From Cellulomonas fimi (GTDB taxonomy: Bacteria; Actinomycetota; Actinomycetes; Actinomycetales; Cellulomonadaceae): a DNA stretch of 64,000 nucleotides. The notes below the pieces were generated by a model. That model was not told the origin of the DNA, searched no databases, and worked only from the letters and a program-made list of their open reading frames with translations. The number at the start of each line of letters is the position of its first letter. Position 1 is the stretch's first letter. A program made the translations under genes and the position numbers. Location: positions 4,278,001 through 4,342,000 of the forward strand of contig NZ_CP110680.1 of NCBI RefSeq assembly GCF_028583725.1, given 5' to 3'. Below, one piece after another: positions 38,270-46,714 of this stretch.

Positions 38270-38857
38270 CTAGCCGCGCACCGGCTCCGGCCGGGCGACG
38301 ACGGCGGGGTCCGGGGCGTCGTCGTGCCACCGGAAGCGGCTCACGACCGGAGGGGCGGCGGGCACGCGCGACAGCGCGACGAACGCCGCGGAACCGAGCG
38401 CCCCACCCACGACGTTGAAGACCAGGTCGTGCACGTCGGCGACGTGACCCCCGCCCAGCAGGTGCGCGGTGACGGCCTGCGTGACCTCGATCGCCAGGCT
38501 GACGACGGCCGCCACACCCACCGCCCGCCACCACGACACCCGGACCACCAGCAGCGGCACCAGGAGACCGAGCGGCACGAGCAGGAGCACGTTCATGACC
38601 GCGTCGGCGACCTCGTACGGCGTCCACGGCACGACGACGACGCTGCCGGTCCAGGGCGCGCTGCTCACCGGCTTGTCGAGGTAGATCGGGAAGACCGTGT
38701 TCGCGACGACCCCGGCGGCGTAGACGCACAGCACGACCGCGACGGCGGCACGCGGTACCGAGAGCCGTCCGCGGCGGGCCAGTGACCGCAGCAGCACCGC
38801 GAGGACTGCCGCGGCGAGGGGGACGACGACCGGGAGGACGGGGACCTGACGAAACAC
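38270..38857 (-). CDS. VanZ-like membrane protein
   Basis: This protein of about 195 residues has five hydrophobic segments (VLPVVVPLAAAVLAVLL; AAVAVVLCVYAAGVVANTVF; VADAVMNVLLLVPLGLLVPLL; AVGVAAVVSLAIEVTQAV; VFNVVGGALGSAAFVAL) and the VanZ pattern NVLLLVPLG plus IEVTQ and DVHDLVFNVVGGALG. The GTG at 38855-38857 (start FRQVPVL) is chosen because upstream in-frame codons are charged and repetitive; a start up to 39064 cannot be excluded. VanZ relatives are found in lipid or envelope stress settings; specific function unknown. Confidence 0.75.
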   Translation of the reverse strand: MFRQVPVLPVVVPLAAAVLAVLLRSLARRGRLSVPRAAVAVVLCVYAAGVVANTVFPIYLDKPVSSAPWTGSVVVVPWTPYEVADAVMNVLLLVPLGLLVPLLVVRVSWWRAVGVAAVVSLAIEVTQAVTAHLLGGGHVADVHDLVFNVVGGALGSAAFVALSRVPAAPPVVSRFRWHDDAPDPAVVARPEPVRG

Positions 38858-38964
38858 GCGTGACCTGTTCTGTACGACGACGCTCCGGCACGTCGACGAG
38901 GCCGACGGCACGGCGCCACAGTGCCAGCCGGCGCGTCGCAGGTCATCCGCCCGTGGTCGGACCT

Positions 38965-38993
38965 GGGTCGGGTGCGGGTCGGGTGCGGGTCGG
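38965..38993 (+). repeat. Short tandem repeat in the VanZ-sigma gap
   Basis: GGGTCGGGTGC occurs twice in tandem, followed by a partial third copy. The surrounding gap 38858-39213 holds this repeat and the hairpin at 39035; nothing else is seen in it. Confidence 0.7.
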
Positions 38994-39034
38994 TCGTGAG
39001 CCCGCCGCGAGCGCGTCGGGGAGAGGGGCGGGGT

Positions 39035-39073
39035 GCCGGTGGCGTGCCGAGAGGGGGGTGGCACGCCACCGGC
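39035..39073 (-). terminator. Strong hairpin downstream of the sigma factor gene
   Basis: A perfect 14-bp inverted repeat (39035-39048 and 39060-39073) with an 11-nt purine loop lies 140 bp after the sigma stop codon. There is no T-run, as is common for actinobacterial terminators. It would separate the sigma operon from the VanZ-like gene. Confidence 0.55.
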
Positions 39074-39213
39074 GCTCGGGCGGCCCGCGGTTGACGCGAC
39101 CGTCGGCCCACCCGCCCGGACCCGGCGGACGCGCCGTCGGGCCCGTCTGCGAATCTAGCGATCCGGACATCTCCTGCCCAGGGTGCGGGCGAGGGTGCGC
39201 GGCGGGAGGGGAG

Positions 39214-40470
39214 TCAGCCGTGGGTCGCGCGGGCGGCGGCCGCCGCGGCGCGCTCGGTCAGCAGCCGGCGCTCGCGCGGTGTCGGGGCGATCGTCGCGGC
39301 GTGCTCGAGCTCCTCGGCGGCCTCGTCGTGCCGGCCGAGCCGCGCCAGGACGTCGGCGCGCACCGCGCCGAGCAGGTGGTAGCGCGCGAGGCGGGGGTCG
39401 TCGCGGATCGCGTCGACGGCCGCGAGCGCCGCCTCCGGGCCGTCGGCGTGCAGCACCGCGACGGCCCGGTTGAGGTCGACGACGGGCGACGGTGCGAGCT
39501 GCGCGAGCGCGTCGTAGAGCGCGACGACCGCCTCCCAGTCGGTGTCCTCGAACCGGGCGGCCCGGCTGTGGCACGCCGCGATCGCCGCCTGGAGCGTGTA
39601 GGGCCCGAGCGGGCGACCGAGCGTCGTCGCGCGGTCCAGCGCGGCGAGCCCGTGCATGACGAGCGTGCGGTCCCAGCGGCCGCGGTCTTGGTCGGCGAGC
39701 AGCACCGGCTCACCCGCCGCGTCGGTGCGCGCGTCGAACCGCGACGCCTGCAGCTCCATGAGCGCGACGAGCCCGTGCACCTCGGGCTCGCGCGGCATGA
39801 GCCCGCTCAGCGCGCGCCCGAGCCGCATCGCCTCGGCGGCCAGGTCGCGCCGCACCCACGCGTCGCCGCTGGTCGCCGCGTGCCCCTCGGTGAAGACGAG
39901 GTAGACGACCTCCAGCACCGACGCGAGCCGCGCGGGCAGCTCGTCCGCCTGCGGCACCTCGAACGGCACCCGCGCCTCGGCGAGCGTCCGCTTGGCGCGC
40001 GAGATCCGCTGCCCGATCGTCGGCGACGGGACGAGGAACGCGCGCGCGACCTCGTCGGTCGTCAGCCCGCAGAACAGCCGCAACGTGAGCGCGACCCGCG
40101 ACTCGCGCGGGAGGACCGGGTGGCACGTGAGGAACACGAGCGCCAGCAGGTCGTCGTCGACGGGCCGGTCGACGACCGCGTCGGCGGCGGGCTCGTGCCG
40201 CCCGTCCGCCGCCGCCAGCGCGTACTTCGCGTCGCGCGTCTGCTCGCGCCGGATGACGTCGACCGCGCGGCGCCGGGCCGTCGTCATGAGCCACGCGCCC
40301 GGCCGGTCCGGGACGCCGTCGCGCGGCCACTGCTCGAGCGCCTGCACGAACGCGTCCTGCGCGAGCTCCTCCGCGAGCCCGACGTCCCGGACCAGCCGGG
40401 TGAGCGAGGCGACGAGCCGCGGCGACTCGATGCGCCAGACGGCCTCGACCGTGCGTCGCGGGTCGGTCAT
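39214..40470 (-). CDS. ECF42-type RNA polymerase sigma factor with C-terminal TPR-like extension
   Basis: This 418-residue sigma factor has region 2 (ESPRLVASLTRLVRDVGLAEELAQDAFVQAL, then DRPGAWLMTTARRRAVDVIRR) and region 4 (LPRESRVALTLRLFCGLTTDEVA, SPTIGQRISRAKRTLAEA). A long helical extension follows (YTLQAAIAACHSRA, DWEAVVALYDAL, PVVDLNRAVAVLHADGP, LLGAVRADVLARLGR). This layout is the ECF42 group, which has no anti-sigma factor and sits beside YciI/DGPF genes, exactly as here. The ATG at 40468-40470 lies 30 bp after the YciI stop. Confidence 0.92.
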   Translation of the reverse strand: MTDPRRTVEAVWRIESPRLVASLTRLVRDVGLAEELAQDAFVQALEQWPRDGVPDRPGAWLMTTARRRAVDVIRREQTRDAKYALAAADGRHEPAADAVVDRPVDDDLLALVFLTCHPVLPRESRVALTLRLFCGLTTDEVARAFLVPSPTIGQRISRAKRTLAEARVPFEVPQADELPARLASVLEVVYLVFTEGHAATSGDAWVRRDLAAEAMRLGRALSGLMPREPEVHGLVALMELQASRFDARTDAAGEPVLLADQDRGRWDRTLVMHGLAALDRATTLGRPLGPYTLQAAIAACHSRAARFEDTDWEAVVALYDALAQLAPSPVVDLNRAVAVLHADGPEAALAAVDAIRDDPRLARYHLLGAVRADVLARLGRHDEAAEELEHAATIAPTPRERRLLTERAAAAAARATHG

Positions 40471-40500
40471 CGTCGCGTCCCGTCGCCTCGCCGCGTCCCG

Positions 40501-40932
40501 TCAGCCGTGCTGCGCCTTGATCTGCTCGGCGAGCTTCTCCTCCGCCGCCGCGACCTCGGGCGTGTACGCGTCGCCGAAGTCCTCGATCGACGCGATCGGC
40601 CGGATCTCCAGGACCGCGCGCGGGCCGGAGGCGTTCGCCGGGCAGCGCTTGGCCCACTCGACGGCCTCCTCCAGCGAGGACACCTCCCAGATCCAGTAGC
40701 CCGCGACGATCTCCTTCGCCTCGACGAACGGGCCGTCGACGACCGACGTCGTCCCGCCCTCGAACACGACGCGCGCCCCGCGCGCGCTCGGCAGCAGACC
40801 CTCGCCGCCGAGCATGATCCCCGCCTGGACCAGCTCCTCGTTGTAGCGGCCCATCTGCTCGAACATCTCGGTGGTCGGCTCGATCTTGTCCTCGTCGGCG
40901 CCCGCACCCTCGATCATCACCAGGACCTTCAT
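40501..40932 (-). CDS. YciI/DGPF-domain protein, partner of the ECF42 sigma factor
   Basis: This 143-residue protein begins MKVLVMIEGAG after a GGAGGAG ribosome site and contains the diagnostic VVDGPFVEAKEIVAGYWIWEV. It has the ferredoxin-like YciI fold and ends with a charged helix. It is the upstream gene of a two-gene unit with the sigma factor. Family members are targets or modulators of ECF42 sigma factors; no enzyme activity is assigned. Confidence 0.9.
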   Translation of the reverse strand: MKVLVMIEGAGADEDKIEPTTEMFEQMGRYNEELVQAGIMLGGEGLLPSARGARVVFEGGTTSVVDGPFVEAKEIVAGYWIWEVSSLEEAVEWAKRCPANASGPRAVLEIRPIASIEDFGDAYTPEVAAAEEKLAEQIKAQHG

Positions 40933-41141
40933 GACCGTTCTCCTCCTCGTGGTGGTCCGTCCCGACGCTAGTGCCGGACCGGCTCTCACTCCCCTCGTCG
41001 AACGGTCCGCGCGTCCTTCGACACGACGTCCCGACGAGTTCTCCGTCGACCGTTCGTGGTCCGAGGGCGCGCCGGCGAGTCAGCGGTCGTCTTCCTCGCC
41101 AACGACACGACCAGTCCCACCTCGGGCGTCGCGCCCAGCAG

Positions 41142-42296
41142 GTGTTTGACCCGCAGGCGCTCTCACTCGGGGAACCCACCTGGTGGTGGAACCCGCTGAG
41201 CCACGTCACCGACGAGGTCCGCGCCGCCGGCCTGGCCGAGCACTTCGCCACAGGGTCACGCGACCCCGGCGCGCGCACCGATGCCTACTTCGACCCCGCC
41301 GGGCAGGACCTGCTCGCGGGCCTGCTGCTCGCGGCCGCTCTCGACGGACGCCCGATCACCGACGTCTACACCTGCCTGACCCGCCCGACTGACGAGACCG
41401 CGGTCGACGTCCTGCGCGAGCGCGGCTTCCCGCGCACCGCCGACCAGGTCGCTGGCGTCGTCGCCGCCCCGGAGAAGCAGCGGGGCGGCATCTACGGCAC
41501 TGCCCGGCAGATTGCCTCCTGCCTGACCAACCGGCAGGTCGCCGCATGGGTCACCCCGCCGGGCCAGGCCCACCGGCGGCCGCCGTTCGACCCGCACGAG
41601 TTCGTCCGCGCAGACGGCGGCACCCTCTACTCGCTGTCCAAGGAAGGCCGCGGCACCGCCGGCCCGCTCGTCACCGCGCTCACCGTGGCAGTGGTCGAGG
41701 CCGCCGAGGAGCTCGCCGCACGCTCGCCCGGCGGGCGGCTCACGACGCCGCTGCTCGGCGTGCTCGACGAGGCCGCCAACGTCTGCCGGTGGCGCGAGCT
41801 GCCCAACCTCTACAGCCACTACGGCTCCCGCGGCATCGTCCTCATGGCCATCCTGCAGTCCTGGTCGCAAGGCGTGGAAGTCTGGGGCGAGCACGGCATG
41901 AAGAAGCTGTGGTCCGCCGCCAACGTCAAGGTCTACGGCGGCGGCGTCAGCGACGCACACTTCCTCGCCGACCTCTCACGCATCATCGGCGACTACGACC
42001 GGCTGGCCTCCTCGACCTCCAGCGGGCGCGGGCAGCGCACCATCTCCCAGCAGCTGCACCGCGAACGGATCCTCGACGTCGCCGACCTCGCCGCCATGCC
42101 CAAGGGCCGCGCCGTCGTCCTCGCCTCCGGCTCCCGCCCGACCCTCATTCGCACCCAGCCCTGGATGACCGGCCCGCACGCGGCCGCGGTGCGGGCCTCG
42201 ATCGCCGCGCACGACCCTCAGGCCGCCAACACCATCGACGAGGCACAAGCCGAGCTCGGCACCGCCGCGTCAGGTGAGGCCGGGGAGACGTCGTGA
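41142..42296 (+). pseudogene. 5'-truncated VirD4/TraG-type conjugation coupling protein
   Basis: The readable frame begins in mid-domain with VFDPQALSLGEPTWWWNPLSHV and continues through DAYFDPAGQDLLAGLLLAAAL, LYSLSKEGRG and the Walker B/TraM-recognition segment PLLGVLDEAANVCRWRELPNLYS (three parts). It ends with VYGGGVSDAHFLADLSRIIGDYD. Full-length relatives are about 590 residues, with N-terminal membrane helices and a Walker A motif. Both are absent, so roughly the first third is gone. GTG 41142 is the first possible start but lacks a ribosome site. The sequence before it (40950-41130) shows no homologous coding, so the break lies near 41100-41140. The DUF4913 gene overlaps its stop by GTGA, a normal integrative-element order. 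Confidence 0.75.
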
Positions 42297-42745
42297 CCGA
42301 CTGGGGCACTGACGACGAGCAGGACGGCATCGAGGCCGAACCGATCGACGTCGACGACGAGGTCGCACGCGTCGACATCGCCGCGCCGGCCGGAGCGAGC
42401 CTTTACTACGGCTCGGTGGATGAGTTCGTGCGCGAGTACCTGCGCCACGTCTACCGGCGCCGCATCGACGGTCGCCACCGGGTCTGGGCAAGGGAGTGGT
42501 GGCGCTACGACGAAGCGCTCATCCGTCTCGAGGCGCTCTGGCGGGCCTGGGAGCATCTGCGTCTGGACCCGAGCATGGGTATGAGTGTGTGGTGGCGCGA
42601 CCATGCCGACCACCACATGGCCATCCTGATGGACCCCGACGGCCCGTTCGCCGGCGCCATCGACGGCGAGACGAACACCTGCAAGCGAGGCGAACCGCTG
42701 CCCTACATCCCCCCTCCGGAAGGCATGTTCCCGAACGTGCGATAG
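42293..42745 (+). CDS. DUF4913 protein of an integrative element
   Basis: This 150-residue acidic protein carries the DUF4913 pattern: YYGSVDEFVREYLRHVYRRRID, WAREWWRYDEALIRLEALWRAWEHLR and WWRDHADHHMAILMDPDGPFAG. It is common beside coupling-protein genes on actinobacterial conjugative elements; its function is unknown. The GTG overlaps the stop of the truncated TraG-like gene. It appears intact. Confidence 0.8.
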   Translation: MTDWGTDDEQDGIEAEPIDVDDEVARVDIAAPAGASLYYGSVDEFVREYLRHVYRRRIDGRHRVWAREWWRYDEALIRLEALWRAWEHLRLDPSMGMSVWWRDHADHHMAILMDPDGPFAGAIDGETNTCKRGEPLPYIPPPEGMFPNVR

Positions 42746-42802
42746 CCGCTGCAGGCACCCAGCGTCTTAGTCGCCGACCGCTGGTCAGAATGTCGAACGG
42801 CT

Positions 42803-43246
42803 TCACAAGCCGTCGAGGACGACACCGACGGTGATGAGTATCGCGGCGAACAGCGCGATCACGAGGTCAAGCCAGGAAGGTTGGAGCAGCCACGGGAGTG
42901 GCGCATCGCGGTCTTTCCACGCCTTCTTCTGCATCGGGAGCAGGAGGAAGCGCAGCCACTGGGTTATCCCTACGCAGACCACAAGAGAGGCTGCACTGAA
43001 GGCCACATCAATGAAGACGTCCGAACCGCTGGCGATGCTCGCGACGAGCCCGATCAGGAAGAGCACGAACCCCGCGATGGAGCCGAGTGTTGTACCGATT
43101 AGCAAGAGGCGCCTGAGACGCGCAAAGTCGGGCGGTGACGCTTCCAGTGTTCGCGCGATCTCCTGCTCCGCTAGCCGACGAGACTCGGACCTCGAGCGAC
43201 CGGCGCGCGTCAGTAGTGCGACGTACTCGGTGTAGATCAGGCGCAT
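42803..43246 (-). CDS. Small membrane protein in the mobile island
   Basis: This 147-residue protein starts MRLIYTEYVALLTRAGRSRSESRRLAEQEI and has three hydrophobic stretches (LLLIGTTLGSIAGFVLFLIGLVA; IDVAFSAASLVVCVGITQWL; LDLVIALFAAILITVGVVLDGL, each one helix). I do not recognise the family. Its start overlaps the stop of the IS-interrupted gene by 10 nt, so the two were one operon. Base composition from about 42750 to 43640 is visibly less GC-rich than the flanks, which supports acquisition. A partner or immunity role for the broken upstream gene is possible but unproven. Confidence 0.6.
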   Translation of the reverse strand: MRLIYTEYVALLTRAGRSRSESRRLAEQEIARTLEASPPDFARLRRLLLIGTTLGSIAGFVLFLIGLVASIASGSDVFIDVAFSAASLVVCVGITQWLRFLLLPMQKKAWKDRDAPLPWLLQPSWLDLVIALFAAILITVGVVLDGL

Positions 43247-43587
43247 GTACCGGACGCCTTCCAGACGGCAGCTCCGCTCATGAGGGTGTAGTTGAACCAG
43301 GGGGCGCCGATCCCGACCCAGTCGCTGAGCTTCCCAGCTGTCGAGTACCACGATCCCGAGCGGGCGATCGTCGCACCTGTCGCTGAGGCCCGCGCCGACC
43401 TGGACGCGAGACCGAGCACGCGCGCCCCGGCCCCCAGCCCTGGAAGGGCCGCAGCAGCCGAGGTGATCGCGGCGACCATGTCGCCCTCCTTATAGCTCTG
43501 GTAGGCGCCGTAGCCGCCTCCGACGGTTGATGCCACGGCGAGGCTGGCGCCGACCCCCCCAGTCGCGAGGATCGTCACTGCGCTAGC
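43237..43587 (-). pseudogene. 3' part of a gene split by the IS481-family element
   Basis: After the target duplication (A-S), the frame reads AVTILATGGVGASLAVASTV, then GGGYGAYQSYKEGDMVAAIT and ends AAVWKASGTCA. It is Gly/Ala-rich with a hydrophobic start. Its only local start would be TTG inside the insertion element. Joining it at GCTAGC to the 5' part at 44652-44846 restores one continuous frame. Family not recognised. Confidence 0.7.
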
Positions 43588-44651
43588 TGTACTGACCAAG
43601 ACCGTTGTTGACGTAGCGAGAGACCTCCGGGTCGAGTTGGAGCTGTCTAGGAACCGACTCGGACCACGGAGGTCTCTCGTGTCTCACGCTAATGCCCGGC
43701 TGACACCTGCCGGCAGGTTCGTGATGGTCCAGCGCATCGCGGCTGGCCGCCCGGTCGCCCACGTCGCCGCCGAGATGGGCGTCTCGCGCACGACCGCGTG
43801 GCGGTGGTGGCGCCGATTTCGGATCGAGGGCCGCGCAGGCCTGGTGGACCGGCCGAGCTGCGCACGCACCCATCCGCGTCGCACGCCCGCATGCGTGGAG
43901 ACCCGGGTGCGGATCGCTCGGATGCTCTCGCGGCGAGGGCCGGTCTGGATCGGCTATCACCTGGGTCTTCCCGCCTCCACGGTCGGGCGCGTCCTGGCCC
44001 GTCACGGCGCACCCCTGCTGCGCGAGTGCGACCCCCTGACCGGCCTGCCGATTCGTGCCTCGCGGCGCTCACCGCACCGCTACGAGCACGCCTATCCCGG
44101 CTCGCTGGTCCACATCGACGTCAAGAAGCTCGGGCGCATCCCGGACGGCGGCGGGCATCGGGCACTGGGCCGAGCCGACGGTCGACGAGACCGCCGCCGC
44201 GGGGTCGGCTACGACTACATCCACACCGCGATCGACGACCACTCCCGGCTGGCCTACGCCGAGATCCACAACGACGAGAAAGGCACGACCTGCGCAGGGT
44301 TCCTGACCCGTGCAGCGGCGTTCTACGCCTCTCACGGCATCACGGTCGAGCGCGTGATCAGCGACAACGCCAGGAACTACCGAATCTCCCGGGACTTCCT
44401 CGAGACGGCCGAGCAACTCGGCATCCGCCTGAAGCTGATCCGGCCCTACTGCCCGTGGACCAACGGCAAGGTCGAGCGACTCAACCGCACCCTCGCCGCC
44501 GAGTGGGCATACTCACGCGTCTTCACCACCAATGCCGAACGCGCCGCCGTCTTGCCCGACTGGCTCGACCGCTACAACCTGGACCGACCCCACCTCGGCA
44601 TCGGCGGCCTACGACCCATCGACCGCGTCAACAACGCTGCGGGTCAGTACA
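43588..44651 (+). mobile_element. IS481-family insertion sequence, intact, with 6-bp target duplication
   Basis: The 1064-bp element has matching ends. The left end begins TGTACTGACC and the right end (reverse complement) begins TGTACTGACC; a second conserved block CGTTGTTGACG follows in both after six variable bases. It is flanked by direct GCTAGC copies (43582-43587 and 44652-44657), which fits the NCTAGN target of IS481. One full transposase gene is inside. The insertion splits a leftward gene. Confidence 0.9.
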
Positions 44652-44656
44652 GCTAG
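43637..44656 (+). CDS. IS481-family DDE transposase
   Basis: This 339-residue transposase has an N-terminal helix-turn-helix (VAHVAAEMGVSRTTAWRWWRRF) and a catalytic core with the three acidic residues in context: D in VHIDVKKLG, D in VISDNARNY and E in TNGKVERLNRTL. It ends IDRVNNAAGQYS. The final Ser-stop codons are AGC TAG; the TAG lies in the target duplication, outside the element, so insertion into CTAG supplies the stop. No frameshift is seen, so it is probably functional. Confidence 0.93.
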   Translation: MELSRNRLGPRRSLVSHANARLTPAGRFVMVQRIAAGRPVAHVAAEMGVSRTTAWRWWRRFRIEGRAGLVDRPSCARTHPRRTPACVETRVRIARMLSRRGPVWIGYHLGLPASTVGRVLARHGAPLLRECDPLTGLPIRASRRSPHRYEHAYPGSLVHIDVKKLGRIPDGGGHRALGRADGRRDRRRGVGYDYIHTAIDDHSRLAYAEIHNDEKGTTCAGFLTRAAAFYASHGITVERVISDNARNYRISRDFLETAEQLGIRLKLIRPYCPWTNGKVERLNRTLAAEWAYSRVFTTNAERAAVLPDWLDRYNLDRPHLGIGGLRPIDRVNNAAGQYS

Positions 44657-44846
44657 CGGCAGCACCACCGATGCTGCCCCACGTGTAGAAGTCGGAGTCG
44701 TGGTCAGCCATGTCGTCATCGACGCCGTTGAGCTCGTAGTTGATCAGTCGGCGGATCTGTCGTGTCCCCCCGAACGTCACGGTGTCACCGAACGCCGCGC
44801 TCCAGTGGGCCTGCTGCACGAGTAGGTGACACCTATGACCTGCCAC
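44652..44846 (-). pseudogene. 5' part of the gene split by the IS481-family element
   Basis: The frame reads FGDTVTFGGTRQIRRLINY, ELNGVDDDMADHDSDFYTWG, then SIGGAAAS into the duplicated GCTAGC. Excising the element with one target copy joins it in frame to AVTILATGG of the 3' part. The first 15 or so residues (AGHRCHLLVQQAHW) are encoded by the inverted repeat at 44807-44865, so the original start may have been lost and the gene may already have been truncated. Confidence 0.6.
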
Positions 44847-44865
44847 CTACTCGTGCAGCAGGCCC
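44807..44865. repeat. Perfect 22-bp inverted repeat with 15-nt loop
   Basis: The arms 44807-44828 and 44844-44865 are exact reverse complements around a 15-nt centre (44829-44843). It lies at the right side of the mobile island, where island sequence ends and ordinary chromosomal genes resume. It may be an element end, a recombination site or a terminator. Confidence 0.75.
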
Positions 44866-45137
44866 CTCGCACCAATACTCTGGCGAGACTGTCGTGTCCG
44901 CTCCCCGGGGCGGACCGTGTTCGCGGCGCCGACGCTGCGCACGAGTCCCGGGCACCCAGCGCCGACAGTTGACAGGAGCAAAGACCAGGTGCGAGGACAG
45001 GCCGGGTGCTCATAGGGCGGTCACACGACGATGCCGTCGGGGCCGAAGTGCTCCCACGCGAGTCCGCCACCCCGGACGGGTGCGTCGTGCGCTGGCTCGC
45101 GAGGGCGTGAGTGCGCTCAGTTCGAGCGACCAGGGCG
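44866..45137. other. Gene-free stretch at the right edge of the island
   Basis: No open frame here has convincing protein features. A short GC-rich dyad (GTCCG at 44896, CGGAC at 44911) and a TTGACA box (44969-44974) without a partner -10 are the only visible signals. It is probably a remnant junction. Confidence 0.5.
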
Positions 45138-45878
45138 TCAGGTCGAGTCGTCGTTCGATCGACCCGGCGGCCCGCTGGGCAGGCATGCGAGGACCTCGCC
45201 CACGGCGAGGCCGACTCCGTGCCCGTCGAGCCTCACGGTGAGGGCGACGGCGGCGACGGCAGCCAGGGCTACGGCGGCCGGGAGTGCGACGCGCCCGCCG
45301 CGGTGGCGCAGGTCGGCGACGAGCAGCGCGACGACGACGCTCGCGACCGGTCCGGCGACGAGATAGCCCGGGCCGACGCCGGTGAGCAGGACGTACGGCA
45401 CCCAGAACGTCGCGTAGACGAACGGCAGCAACGGCGGCGTCGCACGCTCCCGCCACGCGCGGACGAGCAGGAACCCGACGAGGCCGCCGACGGCGTCGGA
45501 CGTGCCCGCCTCGACGAGCGAGGGTTCCGCGACGGTGAGGACGACCGCCGCCACGAGGCCGCCGCCGAGGGCCGCGGCCGCCCACCACCCGGTCCCCCAC
45601 CGCCGCTCGACGGCCCACCCGACGAGCACGAGACCCGCGAGGTTGAACGCGTACTGCCCCCACCACGACTGCACGAGCATCGACGACCCGAGCCGCCACC
45701 ACTCGCCGTCCGCGATGAGCGCCGGGTCGCGCGTCAGGGCGTCGTGCACGTCCGGCACGAGCAGCCCGACCACGCCGAGCGTCGCGACCGTCACGCCTGC
45801 GACGGCGGTCCCCCACGTCGACCTCGTGCCCCACGGACGAGGGGCCGCGGCCGGCGGTGACGCCGACGGGACGGTCAC
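45138..45878 (-). CDS. Rhomboid-like membrane protein, probably inactive
   Basis: This 246-residue protein has six hydrophobic segments. The family opening is DGEWWRLGSSMLVQSWWGQYAFNLAGLVLVG, and GWWAAAALGGGLVAAVVL follows. Where rhomboid proteases have GxSG, it reads GTSDAVGGLVGFLL: the Ser remains but the second Gly is Asp. The expected His in the sixth helix is not found (VGPGYLVAGPVAS). It is therefore likely a pseudoprotease. The GTG overlaps the stop of the LLM gene (GTGA), so the two are co-translated. Confidence 0.75.
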   Translation of the reverse strand: MTVPSASPPAAAPRPWGTRSTWGTAVAGVTVATLGVVGLLVPDVHDALTRDPALIADGEWWRLGSSMLVQSWWGQYAFNLAGLVLVGWAVERRWGTGWWAAAALGGGLVAAVVLTVAEPSLVEAGTSDAVGGLVGFLLVRAWRERATPPLLPFVYATFWVPYVLLTGVGPGYLVAGPVASVVVALLVADLRHRGGRVALPAAVALAAVAAVALTVRLDGHGVGLAVGEVLACLPSGPPGRSNDDST

Positions 45879-46714
45879 GTCCGGGGGACGCCGCGACGGA
45901 TGCGGTCGGTGAGCGCCTCGTACGTGGAGCCCGGGCCCTCCCAGCGCGACTCGACGAACCACGTCGCGCCCGCCTCCGCGAGCGCGGCCGCGTGGTCCTG
46001 CGCCTCGGCGGGGTCCTCGGGCAGGACGCCCTGAAGCACGATCTCGAACGGGCCGTCGTCGGGCGACCGGTGCTCGCGGACCCATCCCGCGATCTCGGCG
46101 ACCTCCTTCGGGCCGAGGTGCTCCATGGCGCGGTCGCCGCGCAGCTGCGGGACGACGCCGTCGTAGCGCAGCGCGCGCCCCATCGACCGGTCGCTCGGGA
46201 ACGCGCCGACGACCCAGATCGGCACGCGCGGCCGCTGCACGGGGCGGGTGCTGATGCGCAGGTCCTCGACCTTGTGGCGGTGGCCGTCGTAGGAGAACGT
46301 CTCGCCGCGGAACGCGAGGTCGAGGATCGCGAGGTGGTCGTCGAGCAGCTCGGCCCGCTCGCGTGTGCTGGTGAGCTCGCCGGAGACGCCGACGAACCCG
46401 CGGTCGATCGGCACGCCCAGGCCCGCGGGGATCACGAGCCGGCCGTTCGAGAGGTGGTCGACGGTCACGGCCTGGCGCGCGACGACCCACGGACGGCGCC
46501 GCGGCAGCGCGAAGACGAGCGCGCCGAGCGTGATCCGCTCGGTGCGGACGGCCGCCGCGGCGAGCACGGCCCACGGGTCCCACACGTCGCCGTCGAGCCC
46601 GAGGTCGATCGCGTCCCACGTGAAGAAGCCGTCCCAGCCGGACTCCTCGGCGTCGACCGCCATCCCGAGCACCTGCTCCGTCGTGCCGAACGTGCCGACG
46701 ATCCCGAACTTCAT
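45875..46714 (-). CDS. LLM-class F420-dependent oxidoreductase
   Basis: This 279-residue luciferase-like TIM barrel starts MKFGIVGTFGTTEQVLGMAVDAEESGWDGFFTWDAID, with family motifs TERITLGALVFALPRRRPWVVARQAVTVDHLSNGRL, GLGVPIDRGFVGVSGE and PRVPIWVVGAFPS. Actinobacterial members commonly use coenzyme F420. The substrate cannot be told. It leads a two-gene unit with the rhomboid-like gene and diverges from the MFS gene. Confidence 0.88.
   Translation of the reverse strand: MKFGIVGTFGTTEQVLGMAVDAEESGWDGFFTWDAIDLGLDGDVWDPWAVLAAAAVRTERITLGALVFALPRRRPWVVARQAVTVDHLSNGRLVIPAGLGVPIDRGFVGVSGELTSTRERAELLDDHLAILDLAFRGETFSYDGHRHKVEDLRISTRPVQRPRVPIWVVGAFPSDRSMGRALRYDGVVPQLRGDRAMEHLGPKEVAEIAGWVREHRSPDDGPFEIVLQGVLPEDPAEAQDHAAALAEAGATWFVESRWEGPGSTYEALTDRIRRGVPRT

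Noticed and set aside
42803..44846. Toxin-immunity pair made of the split gene and the small membrane protein
   Set aside because: Order and coupling would allow it, but no toxin motif is visible in the joined protein, so it is not called.
44777..45070. Possible small gene on the minus strand right of the island
   Set aside because: The product has no domain features, runs through the inverted repeat and lacks a ribosome site.
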